Under the pieces are notes generated by a model, which worked only from the letters and a program-made list of their open reading frames with translations, was not told the DNA's origin and made no database searches. Positions 33,819-42,609 of a DNA stretch of 64,000 nucleotides are shown here, one piece after another. The first letter of the stretch is position 1. Each line of letters opens with the position of its first letter. The DNA comes from Actinomycetospora corticicola. GTDB taxonomy: Bacteria > Actinomycetota > Actinomycetes > Mycobacteriales > Pseudonocardiaceae. The position numbers and the translations under genes were made by a program. Location: assembly GCF_013409505.1 (NCBI RefSeq), contig NZ_JACCBN010000001.1:682001-746000 (forward strand). The letters are read 5' to 3'.

Positions 33819-34804
33819 CGGAACCCGACCTGCCGGTGGTCGACGCGCACCACCATCTCGTCGAGGATGCCGCCGACCGCATGGCTGCCCTCTGGGGGCG
33901 GCGGACCCTTCTCGCCGGCGACTACGCCGAGCTGGTCGGCGAGGAGCGCGTCGTCGCGACGGTCGCGGTGGAGGGGCACACGCGGTACCGGACCTCGGGC
34001 CCGGAGCACCTGCGCCCGGTGGGGGAGACCGAGTTCCTCGCCGGTCAGGGCGACGGGCGGATCGCCGCGGCCATCGTCGGGAACGCGGACCTGCGCGGCG
34101 GCGACCGCGTCCGGGAGGTGCTGGAGTCGCACCTCGCGGCGGCGCCCGACCGGTTCCGGGGCATCCGCCAGGCCGCCCTGTGGGACGAGGACCCGGCCGT
34201 CCTCGGAGGGCTGTTCGACCTGCCGCCCCACCTCTACGCCGACACGAGCTTCCGGGCCGGGTTCGCCCACCTCGAGCCGCTGGGCCTGGTGTTCGACGCG
34301 TTCGTCCTCGCGCCGCAGCTCGCCGACGTCGTCGACCTCGCCCGGGCCTTCCCCGACACCCGGATCGTGCTCGACCACCTCGGCAACCCGGTGGGGACCG
34401 GGCGGCACACCGGACGGATGGCCGACCAGTTCCCCGCGTGGCGACGGCACATGGCCGAGCTCGCCCGCTGCCCGGCCGTGACGGTGAAGATGAGCGGCCT
34501 GGGCACCTTCCTGTCGGGCTCCGCGTCCTACCGGGCCGACCCGCCGGTGGGCCCCGACGTCCTCGCCGAGGAGTGGCGCCCCTGGGTGGAGGAGACCGTC
34601 GAGCTCTTCGGCGCCGACCGCGTGATGTTCGGGAGCAACCTCCCCACCGACCGCGTCGGCCCCTTCCCGACGATCCTCGGTGCCTTCCAGGTGATCACGC
34701 GCCACTGCTCCGACGCGGAGCGCCGCGCGCTCTTCGCCGGGACGGCGGCGACCGTCTACCGGCTGGACCTGCCGCGTGGAGCGGCGGCCTCCCCGTCGTC
34801 GTAG
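33815..34804 (+). CDS. Amidohydrolase-family protein (metal-dependent TIM barrel)
   Basis: A 329-residue protein of the amidohydrolase 2 (2-pyrone-4,6-dicarboxylate lactonase-like) type: VVDAHHHL at residues 8-15 gives the paired metal His; further marks are VLDHLGNP, VKMSGLG and FGSNLPTDR with the final Asp. These enzymes hydrolyse lactones or decarboxylate aromatic acids. Translationally coupled to the FAD hydroxylase, so it likely handles the product of that pathway. It converges with the second MHS transporter; there is a short GC-rich inverted repeat in the 41-bp gap (GGCCGCCCGGGG...CCCCGGGCGGC). Confidence 0.88.
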   Translation: MTEPDLPVVDAHHHLVEDAADRMAALWGRRTLLAGDYAELVGEERVVATVAVEGHTRYRTSGPEHLRPVGETEFLAGQGDGRIAAAIVGNADLRGGDRVREVLESHLAAAPDRFRGIRQAALWDEDPAVLGGLFDLPPHLYADTSFRAGFAHLEPLGLVFDAFVLAPQLADVVDLARAFPDTRIVLDHLGNPVGTGRHTGRMADQFPAWRRHMAELARCPAVTVKMSGLGTFLSGSASYRADPPVGPDVLAEEWRPWVEETVELFGADRVMFGSNLPTDRVGPFPTILGAFQVITRHCSDAERRALFAGTAATVYRLDLPRGAAASPSS

Positions 34805-34845
34805 GCCGCGGGCCGCCCGGGGACCCCGGGCGGCGCGGGAGCTCG

Positions 34846-36195
34846 TCAGCGGCTGACGCCGTGCCCCGGGGCGGCGATGCCGTCCTGGTCGACGACCGGG
34901 TCCAGGTCGATCCCGCGCGTCTCCGGCAGGGCCAGCACGGCGAGCAGGCTCGCGACGGCGACGACCACCATCGCGGTCGCCAGCAACCACGGCCCGCCGA
35001 CCGCCGCGACGAGCCCGACCGCGATCACCGGCGCCGGTCCGGCCAGGACCGCCCCCGGGATCTCGCGGCTCAGCCCGAACCCGCTGAGGCGGTACTGCGC
35101 CGGGAAGAGCTCGGCGAAGTAGGCGGCCTGCGAGCCGAAGATCGCGAGGCAGCCGCCGCCCAGGGCCAGCGCGAACGCCAGGACGATGAGGGCCGGGTTC
35201 GTCGTGTCGAGCAGCCAGAAGAACGGGAACGAGATCAGCGCGCAGAAGCCGGACACGACGACGTAGACCGGCCGTCGTCCCGCCGTGTCGGACCAGCGCC
35301 CGACCAGAGGGATGGCCAGCGCACCGACCGCGCACCCGACGAGCAGCGCGAGGAGCGACGTCGAGCTCGGCACACCCTTGGTCTTGAGGTAGCTCAGCGC
35401 GTAGGTCTGGACCACGTAGATGTTGAACGCGAGCGGGCCGTTCGCGATCATCGCGAGCACGAGCCGCTTCGGCATCGCGCGGAGCATGTCGGCAGCGGGG
35501 ACGCGGGTCTCGGCGCGGGCCGCCTTGAGGTCGGCGAAGACGGGCGACTCGGGGACGCGCAGGCGGATGACCAGTCCGACGGCGACGACGATGATGCTGA
35601 GCAGGAACGGGATGCGCCACCCCCAGCTCAGGAGCTGCTCCTGGGGCAGGAGCGCGACGGCGCCGGAGACCGCGGCCGCGAGGCCGATCCCGAGGAAGAC
35701 ACCGGCGGCCGGGAGCGAGGAGAAGTAGCCCCGTCGTCGGGACGGCGCGAACTCTGCGACCATCGTGACCGCGCCGACGTACTCCGCCCCGACCGCCAGG
35801 CCCTGCAGCAGTCGGAGGACGGCGAGCAGGATCGGCGCGCCCACGCCGATGGCGGCGTAAGTGGGCAGCAGCCCGATCAGGGTGGTGGCGACCCCCATGA
35901 GCAGCAGCGTCGCCACGAGGGCGATCCGACGGCCGTAGCGGTCACCGACGTGCCCGAAGATCGCGGCACCGATCGGTCGGGCGAAGTACCCGACGCCGAA
36001 CGTCGCGAAGGCGGCGACCAGGCCGGCGGTGCTCGAGAACGACGGGAAGAACAGGGTGCCGAACACGAGCGCGGCCGCCTGGCCGTAGATCGCGATGTCG
36101 TACCACTCGATGAGGCTCCCGACCATCGTGCCGGGGATGAGCCGTCGTCGGGACTCCTCCCAGATGTCCGTGGAGGAGGGGGCAGCGGCGGTCAT
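34846..36195 (-). CDS. MHS-type MFS transporter
   Basis: A 449-residue twelve-helix transporter of the metabolite:proton symporter group, with GSLIEWYDIAIYG, GHVGDRYGRRIALV and LPETRGIDLD at the end. It is the third-from-head partner of an operon with a 2-hydroxyacid dehydrogenase, maleylacetate-reductase-like enzyme and enolase-superfamily dehydratase; starts overlap stops (ATGA at 36192-36195) with AGGAG upstream. It is probably the importer of the acid or sugar-acid handled by those enzymes. Confidence 0.92.
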   Translation of the reverse strand: MTAAAPSSTDIWEESRRRLIPGTMVGSLIEWYDIAIYGQAAALVFGTLFFPSFSSTAGLVAAFATFGVGYFARPIGAAIFGHVGDRYGRRIALVATLLLMGVATTLIGLLPTYAAIGVGAPILLAVLRLLQGLAVGAEYVGAVTMVAEFAPSRRRGYFSSLPAAGVFLGIGLAAAVSGAVALLPQEQLLSWGWRIPFLLSIIVVAVGLVIRLRVPESPVFADLKAARAETRVPAADMLRAMPKRLVLAMIANGPLAFNIYVVQTYALSYLKTKGVPSSTSLLALLVGCAVGALAIPLVGRWSDTAGRRPVYVVVSGFCALISFPFFWLLDTTNPALIVLAFALALGGGCLAIFGSQAAYFAELFPAQYRLSGFGLSREIPGAVLAGPAPVIAVGLVAAVGGPWLLATAMVVVAVASLLAVLALPETRGIDLDPVVDQDGIAAPGHGVSR

Positions 36196-37193
36196 CGGCG
36201 CTCCTGGAGAGGACGGGCGGGGACGCCCTGGGACGGTCGGACGAGGTGGGAGAGCGGGCCGCCCGTGGCGAGGCGGTTGATGTTCGCGGCGATCACCGCG
36301 TACCGGCGCTGGGACAGCTCCCGGGTCCACGCGCTGGAGTGCGGCGTGCACCAGACGTTCGGGAGGTCCCAGAAGGGCCGGTGGGCCGGGGGCGGATCCG
36401 GCTCCGAGGAGCTGGGGTAGCGGTACCAGACGTCGAGGACGGCGCCGCCGATCGCGCCGGAGGTGAGCGCCTCGTACAGCGCGTCCTCGTCGACGACCTC
36501 CGCGCGGGACACATTGATCACCACCGCGTGCGCCTTCATGACGGCGAGCGCGGGGCGGTCGATCAGCCCGGTCGTCTGCGCGGTGAGCGGGCAGGCGACG
36601 ACGAGGTGGTCGACCTCGGCGAGGAACGCGTGGAGCCGGTCGGGCGGGAACACCGTGGTCGTGCGGTCGTCGAGGGCGTGGTCGTCGAGCGCGAGCACCC
36701 GCATCCCGAACGCCGACGCGCGGGCGGCGACGGCACGACCGATCCGCCCGTAGCCGAGGAGCCCGAGGGTCTTGCCGTGCACCTCGCCGTGCGGGAGCCG
36801 GTGGCGGTACTGCTCCGGCCACCCCTCCGCGGTGAAGCGGTCCGTCATCTCGCCGGCGCGGATCTCCCAGTCCAGGAGCCGGGCGAGCACGAACTCCGCG
36901 ATCGGGATCTCGTGCTCGAAGACGTTCGCGACGGCGGTCTCCGGCCGGAGCGCGTCGAGGTCGATCCCGTCGAGCCCGGCACCCGGCACGTGCAGGAGCC
37001 GGAACGCGGGAGCCTGCCCGGACGGCCGCCGGAAGCGCAGCGAGACGACGACGTCGTCGGGGTCGATGCGGTCGTCGTACGCCCCGGTGGTCGCGGCGTC
37101 GGCGGGAAGGGCCACCACCTCGTGCGACGGGTCGAGGTGCGCGGTCAGGTCGGCGGCGTGCCCGGCCGCCTCGCCGACCAGGTGGACCTTCAC
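36192..37193 (-). CDS. D-isomer 2-hydroxyacid dehydrogenase
   Basis: A 333-residue NAD-dependent dehydrogenase. The cofactor fold is GKTLGLLGYGRIGRAVAAR with ALDDHALDD following the second strand. Catalytic features include NVSRAEVVDEDAL (Arg) and the His motif near CTPHSSAWTRE. Family enzymes reduce 2-oxo acids or oxidise D-2-hydroxy acids (phosphoglycerate, glyoxylate, formate types). The start GTG overlaps the upstream stop (GTGA). Part of the four-gene minus operon 39483-34846. Confidence 0.9.
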   Translation of the reverse strand: MKVHLVGEAAGHAADLTAHLDPSHEVVALPADAATTGAYDDRIDPDDVVVSLRFRRPSGQAPAFRLLHVPGAGLDGIDLDALRPETAVANVFEHEIPIAEFVLARLLDWEIRAGEMTDRFTAEGWPEQYRHRLPHGEVHGKTLGLLGYGRIGRAVAARASAFGMRVLALDDHALDDRTTTVFPPDRLHAFLAEVDHLVVACPLTAQTTGLIDRPALAVMKAHAVVINVSRAEVVDEDALYEALTSGAIGGAVLDVWYRYPSSSEPDPPPAHRPFWDLPNVWCTPHSSAWTRELSQRRYAVIAANINRLATGGPLSHLVRPSQGVPARPLQERR

Positions 37194-38284
37194 GGCCGCC
37201 GCCCGTCCAGGGCCGCGTCGAGGATCGCCCGCACGGGGGCCTCCTCGATGGGGGCGGGATTGCGGCCCTCCCACGGGTCGTCGCCGTGACCGCCGGTGGT
37301 GATCTCGACGATCCGCTCCACCGCCTCCCGGTCCACGCCGACGTCCACGAGCCGGACGGGCAGCCCGGCCGAGGAGGCGAGGTCCCACAGGTGCCCGGCG
37401 AGGTCGTCGGTGCCGACGGCCCGCGCGATCAGCCCGAGGGCCTCCGGCGCCCGCTCCAGCAGGTGGGCCGTGACGTAGGGCAGGACGACGGCGTGCGCCG
37501 TGCCGTGCTCGACGTCGAAGCTCCCGCCCAGCGTGTGGGCGACCGCGTGCTGGAGGGCGAACCCGCCGGTCAGCGCGGCTCCGGCCAGGTAGGCGCCGTA
37601 GAGCAGGTCGGAACGCGCACCGAGGTCGTCGGGGGCAGCGAGCAGCCGGGGCAGGGCGTCGCAGGTGACCCGGGCTCCCTCGACGGCGGCGGGGACGAGC
37701 AGCGGGCTCGTCGTCGGGAGGTAGACCGCGTCGACGCAGTGGGCGAGCGCGTTCATGGCACTGGCCGCGCTGACCGTCACGGGCAGGCCCACCGACAGCT
37801 CGGGGTCGTAGAGCACCGTCGAGGCCAGCATGTCGAGGCTCTGGTGCATGTACTTGACGCCGTCGATCGTCATGCCGCAGAAGGCCGTCATCTCCGAGCC
37901 CGAGTACGTCGTCGGGATGTCGATGATCGGGAGCGCGTGGCGGTAGGCGATGCCCTTGGCGAGACCGGTCGCGGCGCCGCCGCCGGCCGCGACGAGGCAG
38001 TCCGCGCCGAGCTCCTTCGCCCGGGCCTCGGCGCGGGCGGTGAGCTCGATCGGGACCTGGGAGACGGCCTCGGCGAGCAGGCCCGCGCTGCGGTCACCGA
38101 GGTCGGCGACGAAGCGCTCGCCCAGCGCGGCGCGGCCAGGGGTGGTGACGACGAGGGCGCGGGTCGCCCCGAGACGCTCGACCTCGGCGCGCAGCGTGCC
38201 CGCGCAGCCGGGGCCGAAGACGATGCGGGGCGGGGTCGCGTTGTGGGGACCACCCGGCGTCGAGAAGGTGCGGAGGTCGCTCAC
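37190..38284 (-). CDS. Iron-containing alcohol dehydrogenase, maleylacetate-reductase-like
   Basis: A 364-residue group III dehydrogenase: VAAGGGAATGLAKGIAY for NAD(P) binding, IPTTYSGSEMT, and metal-site regions MNALAHCVDAVY, LQHAVAHTLGGSF and VEHGTAHAVVLPYV supplying His ligands. The TTYSGSEMT and overall length match maleylacetate reductases, which end hydroxyquinol, resorcinol and chloroaromatic pathways. No ring-cleavage dioxygenase is in the window, so the exact substrate is open. Start and stop overlap both neighbours by GTGA. Confidence 0.88.
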   Translation of the reverse strand: MSDLRTFSTPGGPHNATPPRIVFGPGCAGTLRAEVERLGATRALVVTTPGRAALGERFVADLGDRSAGLLAEAVSQVPIELTARAEARAKELGADCLVAAGGGAATGLAKGIAYRHALPIIDIPTTYSGSEMTAFCGMTIDGVKYMHQSLDMLASTVLYDPELSVGLPVTVSAASAMNALAHCVDAVYLPTTSPLLVPAAVEGARVTCDALPRLLAAPDDLGARSDLLYGAYLAGAALTGGFALQHAVAHTLGGSFDVEHGTAHAVVLPYVTAHLLERAPEALGLIARAVGTDDLAGHLWDLASSAGLPVRLVDVGVDREAVERIVEITTGGHGDDPWEGRNPAPIEEAPVRAILDAALDGRRP

Positions 38285-39483
38285 CAGTCCACCACCGTTC
38301 CGTCCGGCAGGACCGCGGCACTGCTCTGCGGGACCTCCGGTCGGTAGGGGTGCTTCGCCGCCTCGGTCTCGTCGACCTCGACGCCGAGGCCGGGGGCGTC
38401 GGGGACCAGCCAGTGGCTGCCCTCCCGCGTCATCGGCGTGGAGACCACGTCGTCGTACCAGCTCACCGCGCCACTCATCTCTTCCTGGATCACGAAGTTC
38501 GGGGTGCTGACCGCGTAGTGCAGGGCCGCGGCGCCCGCGATCGGGCCGTTCGGGTTGTGGGGGGCGATACCGACCTGCTCGGTGTCGGCGAGGGCCGCGA
38601 TGCGCTTGCCCTCGAGGAGGCCGCCCGTGTGGTTCAGGTCGGGCTGCGCCACGGCGATCGCCTTCGACGCGAGGACCGGCAGGAACTCCCGGAGCCCGAC
38701 GAGGCGTTCGCCGGTCGCGAGCGGCACCGACGTGTGCTCGGAGACCCAGCGCAGCGCCTCGGTGTCCCCGGGCGCGACCGGCTCCTCGCAGAAGAGCGGG
38801 TCGTAGGGCTGGAGCACCTCGATGTACTGCAGCGCGGCGGCGGGGGAGGCGGGCCGGCCGTGGAAGTCGACCATGATGTCCACGTCGGGCCCGACGCCGT
38901 CGCGCAGCGCGTCCATCAGCCCGTCCACCTGGCGCCGCTCCCGCGCGACCGTCAGGTGGTGGCCGTAGGGGACGAACACGACCTTGAGCGCGTCGTAGCC
39001 CTGCTCGACGACGGCGGCCGCCTTCTCCTTCACCGCCGTGGCGTCGAAGGTCTCGTAGACCGAGCGCATGTCGCCGAGGCCGAGGTGGGTGTAGACCCGG
39101 ACCCGGTCGCGGACCTTCCCGCCGAGCAGCCGCCAGACGGGCTGACCCAGCGACTTGCCGAGGATGTCCCAGAGCGCGTGCTCGATCCCGCTGATCGCGG
39201 TGGTGCCGACGATGCCGAGCCGGTAGTAGCTGTGCTTGGTCATGATCCGCAGCAGCTGCTCGATGTCCCGCGGGTCGCGGCCGACGACCATCGTCGCGAG
39301 GTCCTCCACGGCCCCGACGACGGAGCGGGTCTTCCAGTTGAGGCTCGCCTCGCCCCAGCCGATCAGGCCGTCCTGATCGGTGCGGACCTTCACCAGGATC
39401 CAGTTCCGCATCTCGGCGTTGACCACCACCGTCTCCACCGCGGTGATGCGGATGGCGAGCGGATCGTCAGGCGGGGCGTGCAT
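38281..39483 (-). CDS. Enolase-superfamily dehydratase (mandelate racemase/galactonate dehydratase type)
   Basis: A 400-residue protein with the capping domain and barrel of the mandelate racemase/muconate lactonising family. Metal ligands are in VDFHG (Asp), FCEEPV (Glu) and ATGERL (Glu); the general base His is in IAPHNPNGP. The His-Asn-Pro pattern fits acid-sugar dehydratases such as galactonate dehydratase. It heads the operon with dehydrogenases and a transporter, and is divergent from the LysR gene. Sugar-acid or hydroxy-acid dehydration is the likely role. Confidence 0.88.
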   Translation of the reverse strand: MHAPPDDPLAIRITAVETVVVNAEMRNWILVKVRTDQDGLIGWGEASLNWKTRSVVGAVEDLATMVVGRDPRDIEQLLRIMTKHSYYRLGIVGTTAISGIEHALWDILGKSLGQPVWRLLGGKVRDRVRVYTHLGLGDMRSVYETFDATAVKEKAAAVVEQGYDALKVVFVPYGHHLTVARERRQVDGLMDALRDGVGPDVDIMVDFHGRPASPAAALQYIEVLQPYDPLFCEEPVAPGDTEALRWVSEHTSVPLATGERLVGLREFLPVLASKAIAVAQPDLNHTGGLLEGKRIAALADTEQVGIAPHNPNGPIAGAAALHYAVSTPNFVIQEEMSGAVSWYDDVVSTPMTREGSHWLVPDAPGLGVEVDETEAAKHPYRPEVPQSSAAVLPDGTVVDW

Positions 39484-39597
39484 GCGGCTCCTCGTCGTCG
39501 GTGACGCAGCGCACGCTAGGTCCGGACTTCAGATCAGGTCCAACTCTCTTTCCGGCTCTCTTGATAAGGAGGGGCTGTCACAGGTAGGACGACGGGT
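39484..39597. promoter_or_regulatory. Divergent control region of LysR gene and enolase-superfamily operon
   Basis: The 114-bp gap contains the 16-base leader shared with the other catabolic operon (39491-39506) and a short AT-richer part with CTCTCTT repeated twelve bases apart (39543-39561), followed by CTTGATAAGG. LysR regulators normally bind such divergent gaps with a T-N11-A box; I cannot define the box with certainty. Confidence 0.5.
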
Positions 39598-40488
39598 GTG
39601 GACCGATTCCGTCTCGAGTGCTTCGTCGCGCTGGCCGAGGAGCTGCACTTCCACCGCGCCGCCGAGCGGTGCCACATCAGCCAGCCGGCGATGAGCCAGC
39701 AGATCCGCACGCTCGAGCACGAGCTGGGGGTGTCGCTCGCGCACCGCACCCGGCGCAGCGTGTCGCTCTCCCGGCCGGGAGAGGTGTTCCTTGACGAGGC
39801 CCGCAAGCTCCTGCGGCAGTGGGACCACTCGGTGGCGCTCGCGCAGCGCACGCACCGCGGGGAGATCGGGCAGATCGTCGTCGGCGCCACCGCACCTGCG
39901 CTGTACGTGCTGCTCCCCGAGGTGGTGGCGCTGTTCCGGGAACGGATGCCGGGGATCGGGGTGGTCGTCGCGGAGCTGTCGATGTCCGAGCAGGAGCAGC
40001 AGTTGCGCTCCGGCGACATCGACGTGGCGCTGATCCACCCACCACTCGACGACCCGGGCCTCGTCGCCGAGGAGGTCGCCCACCCGGCCTTCCGGATCGC
40101 GCTGCCGGCGGCACACCCGCTCGTCGCGCACGAGACCCTGGAGCTCGCGCAGCTGGCGGGGGAGCAGTTCGTCGTCTTCCCCCGCAAGATCGCCCCGCAG
40201 CTGCACGACACGCTCATCGCGCTGTGCCGCGATGTCGGGTTCCCGCTGGACATCGCGGTCGAGGCCCATCCGGCGCAGACGATCATCGGGCTGGTGGCGG
40301 CGGGTGTGGGGCTCGGGTTCATCGCCGCCGAGGCGCAGCAACTCAACCGCGAGGGGGTCGTCTACCGGCCGTTGCGAGGAGCTCCGCTACGGCTGGCGCT
40401 GGGGGTGGCGCACCGGTCGGGGAACGTGCCCTCGACCGTCACCCAGTTCGTGGCTGCCGCGCGGGATGCGGGGCGGACGGTGCGCTGA
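39598..40488 (+). CDS. LysR-family transcriptional regulator
   Basis: A 296-residue regulator. The N-terminal winged helix is LECFVALAEELHFHRAAERC with HISQPAMSQQIRTLEHELG as the recognition helices, then the periplasmic-binding-protein-like effector domain (about 90-290; GQIVVGATAPALYVLLPEV, GVVYRPL). Divergent transcription from the enolase-superfamily operon makes that operon the most likely target, with an aromatic or hydroxy-acid inducer. Ends at a hairpin shared with the convergent surface-protein gene. Confidence 0.93.
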   Translation: MDRFRLECFVALAEELHFHRAAERCHISQPAMSQQIRTLEHELGVSLAHRTRRSVSLSRPGEVFLDEARKLLRQWDHSVALAQRTHRGEIGQIVVGATAPALYVLLPEVVALFRERMPGIGVVVAELSMSEQEQQLRSGDIDVALIHPPLDDPGLVAEEVAHPAFRIALPAAHPLVAHETLELAQLAGEQFVVFPRKIAPQLHDTLIALCRDVGFPLDIAVEAHPAQTIIGLVAAGVGLGFIAAEAQQLNREGVVYRPLRGAPLRLALGVAHRSGNVPSTVTQFVAAARDAGRTVR

Positions 40489-40583
40489 GAGCCGGCTCGC
40501 GACGGGAGGCCGTGCGGCGATGCTGGTCGCGCATGGGAGAGATGTCCTCCGGTCAGCGCGGCCGTCGCCGAGGTACCGACACA

Positions 40584-40624
40584 CCACGCCGGAACCGGGT
40601 CACGGTGACTCGGTTCCGGCGTGG
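40584..40624. terminator. Bidirectional hairpin terminator (CCGGAACCGAGTC family)
   Basis: CCACGCCGGAACCGGGTCAC (40584-40603) pairs with GTGACTCGGTTCCGGCGTGG (40605-40624), a 20-bp stem with one G-T-type mismatch and a one-base loop. It lies between the convergent LysR and surface-protein genes and resembles hairpins at 41658, 60389 and 61251. Confidence 0.85.
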
Positions 40625-40634
40625 TGGTCCGTGC

Positions 40635-41342
40635 TCAGCGGCGGGGCATGACCTCGGTGCGGGGCTCGCGGTCGTCCTGGCGGACCTGGGCGCCGGTGCG
40701 GCGGCCGCGGCCGGCCGCATAGGCGCCGCCACCGGCGAGGACGAGGACCCCGGCGCCGCCGAGGACCCAGGGCAGCACGTCGGAGCCGGCGTCGGGGACC
40801 GTGGCGAGGTCGGTGCTGCTGGCGACGGTGTCGGTGTCGGTGCTGGTGGTGTTCTCGGTGCCGGAGGTGTGTGCCGAGGTGTGGGTGCCGGTGGTGCCGG
40901 TGCTGCTGTGGTGGGCGGGGACCGGGGGCGGGACGGTGCCGGGGACGGTGAGCTTCGCGGTGACCGTGCCGGCGGAGGAGGACGCGGTGACGGTGTAGCT
41001 GCCGGCCTTGAGGTTGGAGGCGATGGTGGCGGAGCCGGAGAACGCCTCGGGGTTGGTGCGCGTGAGCGTGGCCGGGCCGGTGAAGGCGGGTGAGGTGACG
41101 GTGATCGGGCCGGTGGCGGTGGAGGCGGCGGGCTCGGCGAAGGTGCCGGAGAAGGTGATCTGGCTGCCGGGCTTGACCGTGCTGGAGGACAGCGTGAGCA
41201 CTCCCGGCTCCGCGACGGCCGCGGAGACGGTGCTGGAGGTGGCGGTGACGGGGGTGACGGTGTCGGCCAGGGCGATGCCGGTGCCGGCGAAGGTGAGCGA
41301 GCCGGCGACGAGGGTGGCGGCGGCGATCCGGGTGAGGCGCAT
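40635..41342 (-). CDS. Secreted Ser/Thr-rich membrane-anchored surface protein, copy 1
   Basis: A 235-residue protein. The signal peptide (1-26, LVAGSLTFAGTGIALA, cleavage before DTV) is followed by an Ig-like domain (about 40-130: LSSSTVKPGSQITFSG, AGSYTVTASSSAGTVTA), a Ser/Thr/His-rich linker, then a C-terminal transmembrane helix after DVLPWVLGG and a basic tail (GRGRR ... EPRTEVMPRR). The helix-plus-basic-tail layout is like a sortase substrate, but no LPxTG is present, so it is probably just membrane-anchored. Two paralogues lie at 41710 and 61295 with near-identical signal peptides. Role unknown; structural or adhesive. Confidence 0.85.
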   Translation of the reverse strand: MRLTRIAAATLVAGSLTFAGTGIALADTVTPVTATSSTVSAAVAEPGVLTLSSSTVKPGSQITFSGTFAEPAASTATGPITVTSPAFTGPATLTRTNPEAFSGSATIASNLKAGSYTVTASSSAGTVTAKLTVPGTVPPPVPAHHSSTGTTGTHTSAHTSGTENTTSTDTDTVASSTDLATVPDAGSDVLPWVLGGAGVLVLAGGGAYAAGRGRRTGAQVRQDDREPRTEVMPRR

Positions 41343-41481
41343 GACGTGCTCCCGAGGGGGTGAGGGAGGTGGTGCGGGGAGCGTCCGGGTGGGGCGTTCT
41401 CCGTGCTGATGGGGAGAACTCTGCCGCCGCGGCCAGGCCCGTTCCGTCCCCCGAGCGACCGGTCCCGGGGACGACAGGACC

Positions 41482-41499
41482 GTCCCCCGACGAGGGGAC
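41482..41499. promoter_or_regulatory. Conserved GTCCCC-GGGGAC dyad, copy 1
   Basis: GTCCCCCGACGAGGGGAC, an imperfect 6-bp inverted repeat, is kept upstream of all three surface-protein genes (also 42610-42627 and 62089-62106), about 140 bases before each start. It is preceded in copies 1 and 2 by a second dyad GTCCCCCGAGCG...CCGGGGAC. A common operator is likely. Confidence 0.55.
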
Positions 41500-41507
41500 A
41501 ACTAGGC

Positions 41508-41561
41508 AGTTGATCATGCCGAGCGCGACACCCGGCGTCGTCGCACTCGACATGATCAACT
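41508..41561. repeat. 54-base near-perfect palindrome flanked by ACTAG
   Basis: The left arm 41508-41529 (AGTTGATCATG-c-CGAG-c-GCGAC) pairs with 41540-41561 over 22 bp with two C-A mismatches; the loop is ten bases. ACTAG occurs on both sides (41501-41505, 41563-41567), like a 5-bp target duplication. The arms are far more AT-rich than the surroundings. It could be a miniature mobile element or a regulatory hairpin; no transposase is nearby. Confidence 0.6.
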
Positions 41562-41657
41562 GACTAGCGCCCCGATCGGGATGCGAGTCCCGGGGCCCCG
41601 CGCGCCCGGCTGACCAGCCGGACCCGCCGTCGAGAACGCGAGGCCTCCGTACACATC

Positions 41658-41700
41658 ACGACGCCGGAACCGAGTCGTGGCGACTCGGTACCGGCGTCGT
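41658..41700. terminator. Hairpin terminator of surface protein 2
   Basis: ACGACGCCGGAACCGAGTCG (41658-41677) pairs with CGACTCGGTACCGGCGTCGT (41681-41700) with a single mismatch and a three-base loop, ten bases after the stop of the surface-protein gene. Same family as 40584-40624. Confidence 0.85.
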
Positions 41701-41709
41701 GGTGCGTGC

Positions 41710-42468
41710 TCAGCGGCGGTGCATGACCTCGGTGCGGGGCTCGCGGTCGTACGGCGCGGTCTGCGGGTCCTGCTCGTCGCGCGCGGCCGGGGCGTTCCCG
41801 CCCGAGGTGCGGCGGGCCCGGAAGACGTAGGCGCCGCCCGCGAGGAGGATCGCCGCGCCGCCGAGCGCCCACGGGAGAACGTCGGTCCCGGAGGGAGCGT
41901 CGGCCGAGGTCGCAGCGGCGGGCGTGGTGTCGGTTCCGGTGGTGTCGGCTCCGGTGGCGGCGGCCGAGTGGTGCGTCCCCGTCGTCGAGCCGGAGGAGGA
42001 GCCGTGGCTGCCGCCGGTCGTGGTGCCGGTGCCGCCGTGGTGGATCGGGGCGGGCGGGACCGGGGCGGGCCCGGAGCCGACGACCGTGAGGGTCGCCGTC
42101 GCGGTCTGGGTTCCGCGGGTCGCGGTGACGGTGTAGGAGCCGGGCTTGGCGGAGTTCGCGATCTGGGCGAACCCGTCGAAGCTGGTGGGGCTCGCGTCGC
42201 GCAGGGTGGCGGAGCCGGCGAACGCCGGTGAGGTGACCGAGATCGACCCCGTCCCGGGCTGCGTGAACATCCCGGACAGTGACACCGACGCACCCGGCTT
42301 GACCGAGCTCGAGCCCAGCGTGATCGTGCCGCCGGACTGGGTCACGACCGAGGCGCTGCTGGAGATGGCGGGGGTCGCGGTGACGGTGTCGGCCAGCGCG
42401 ATGCCGGTACCGGCGAAGGTCAGCGATCCGGCGACGAGCGTGGCGGCGGCGATCCGGGTGAGACGCAT
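41710..42468 (-). CDS. Secreted Ser/Thr-rich membrane-anchored surface protein, copy 2
   Basis: A 252-residue paralogue of the protein at 40635: identical signal peptide (first 29 residues nearly the same), an Ig-like domain with VKPGASVSLSGMF and KPGSYTVTATRG, a Gly/Ser/Thr-rich linker, DVLPWALGGAAILLAGGAYVF as the C-terminal helix and a charged tail ending EPRTEVMHRR. Tandem to copy 1 on the same strand, but each has its own promoter block and terminator. No LPxTG. Function unknown. Confidence 0.85.
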   Translation of the reverse strand: MRLTRIAAATLVAGSLTFAGTGIALADTVTATPAISSSASVVTQSGGTITLGSSSVKPGASVSLSGMFTQPGTGSISVTSPAFAGSATLRDASPTSFDGFAQIANSAKPGSYTVTATRGTQTATATLTVVGSGPAPVPPAPIHHGGTGTTTGGSHGSSSGSTTGTHHSAAATGADTTGTDTTPAAATSADAPSGTDVLPWALGGAAILLAGGAYVFRARRTSGGNAPAARDEQDPQTAPYDREPRTEVMHRR

Positions 42469-42609
42469 TGGGGTGCTCCCGAGGGTGTGGAACGTGGGAG
42501 GGAGTGAGTCCCGGTCCGGGGCCGTTCTCCCTGCTGACGGGGAGAACTCTGCTTTCGCGGGCAGGCCCGTTCCGTCCCCCGAGCGACCGGTCCCGGGGAC
42601 GACCCGGAC

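Larger units (their letters stand above)
41343..41709. other. Promoter region of surface protein 1 and terminator of surface protein 2
   Basis: The 367-bp gap has no gene. It contains the conserved upstream block of the surface-protein family (about 41395-41500, with dyads GTCCCCCGAGC...GGGGAC and GTCCCCCGACGAGGGGAC), the 54-base palindrome at 41508-41561, and the terminator hairpin of the next gene at 41658-41700. Confidence 0.6.
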
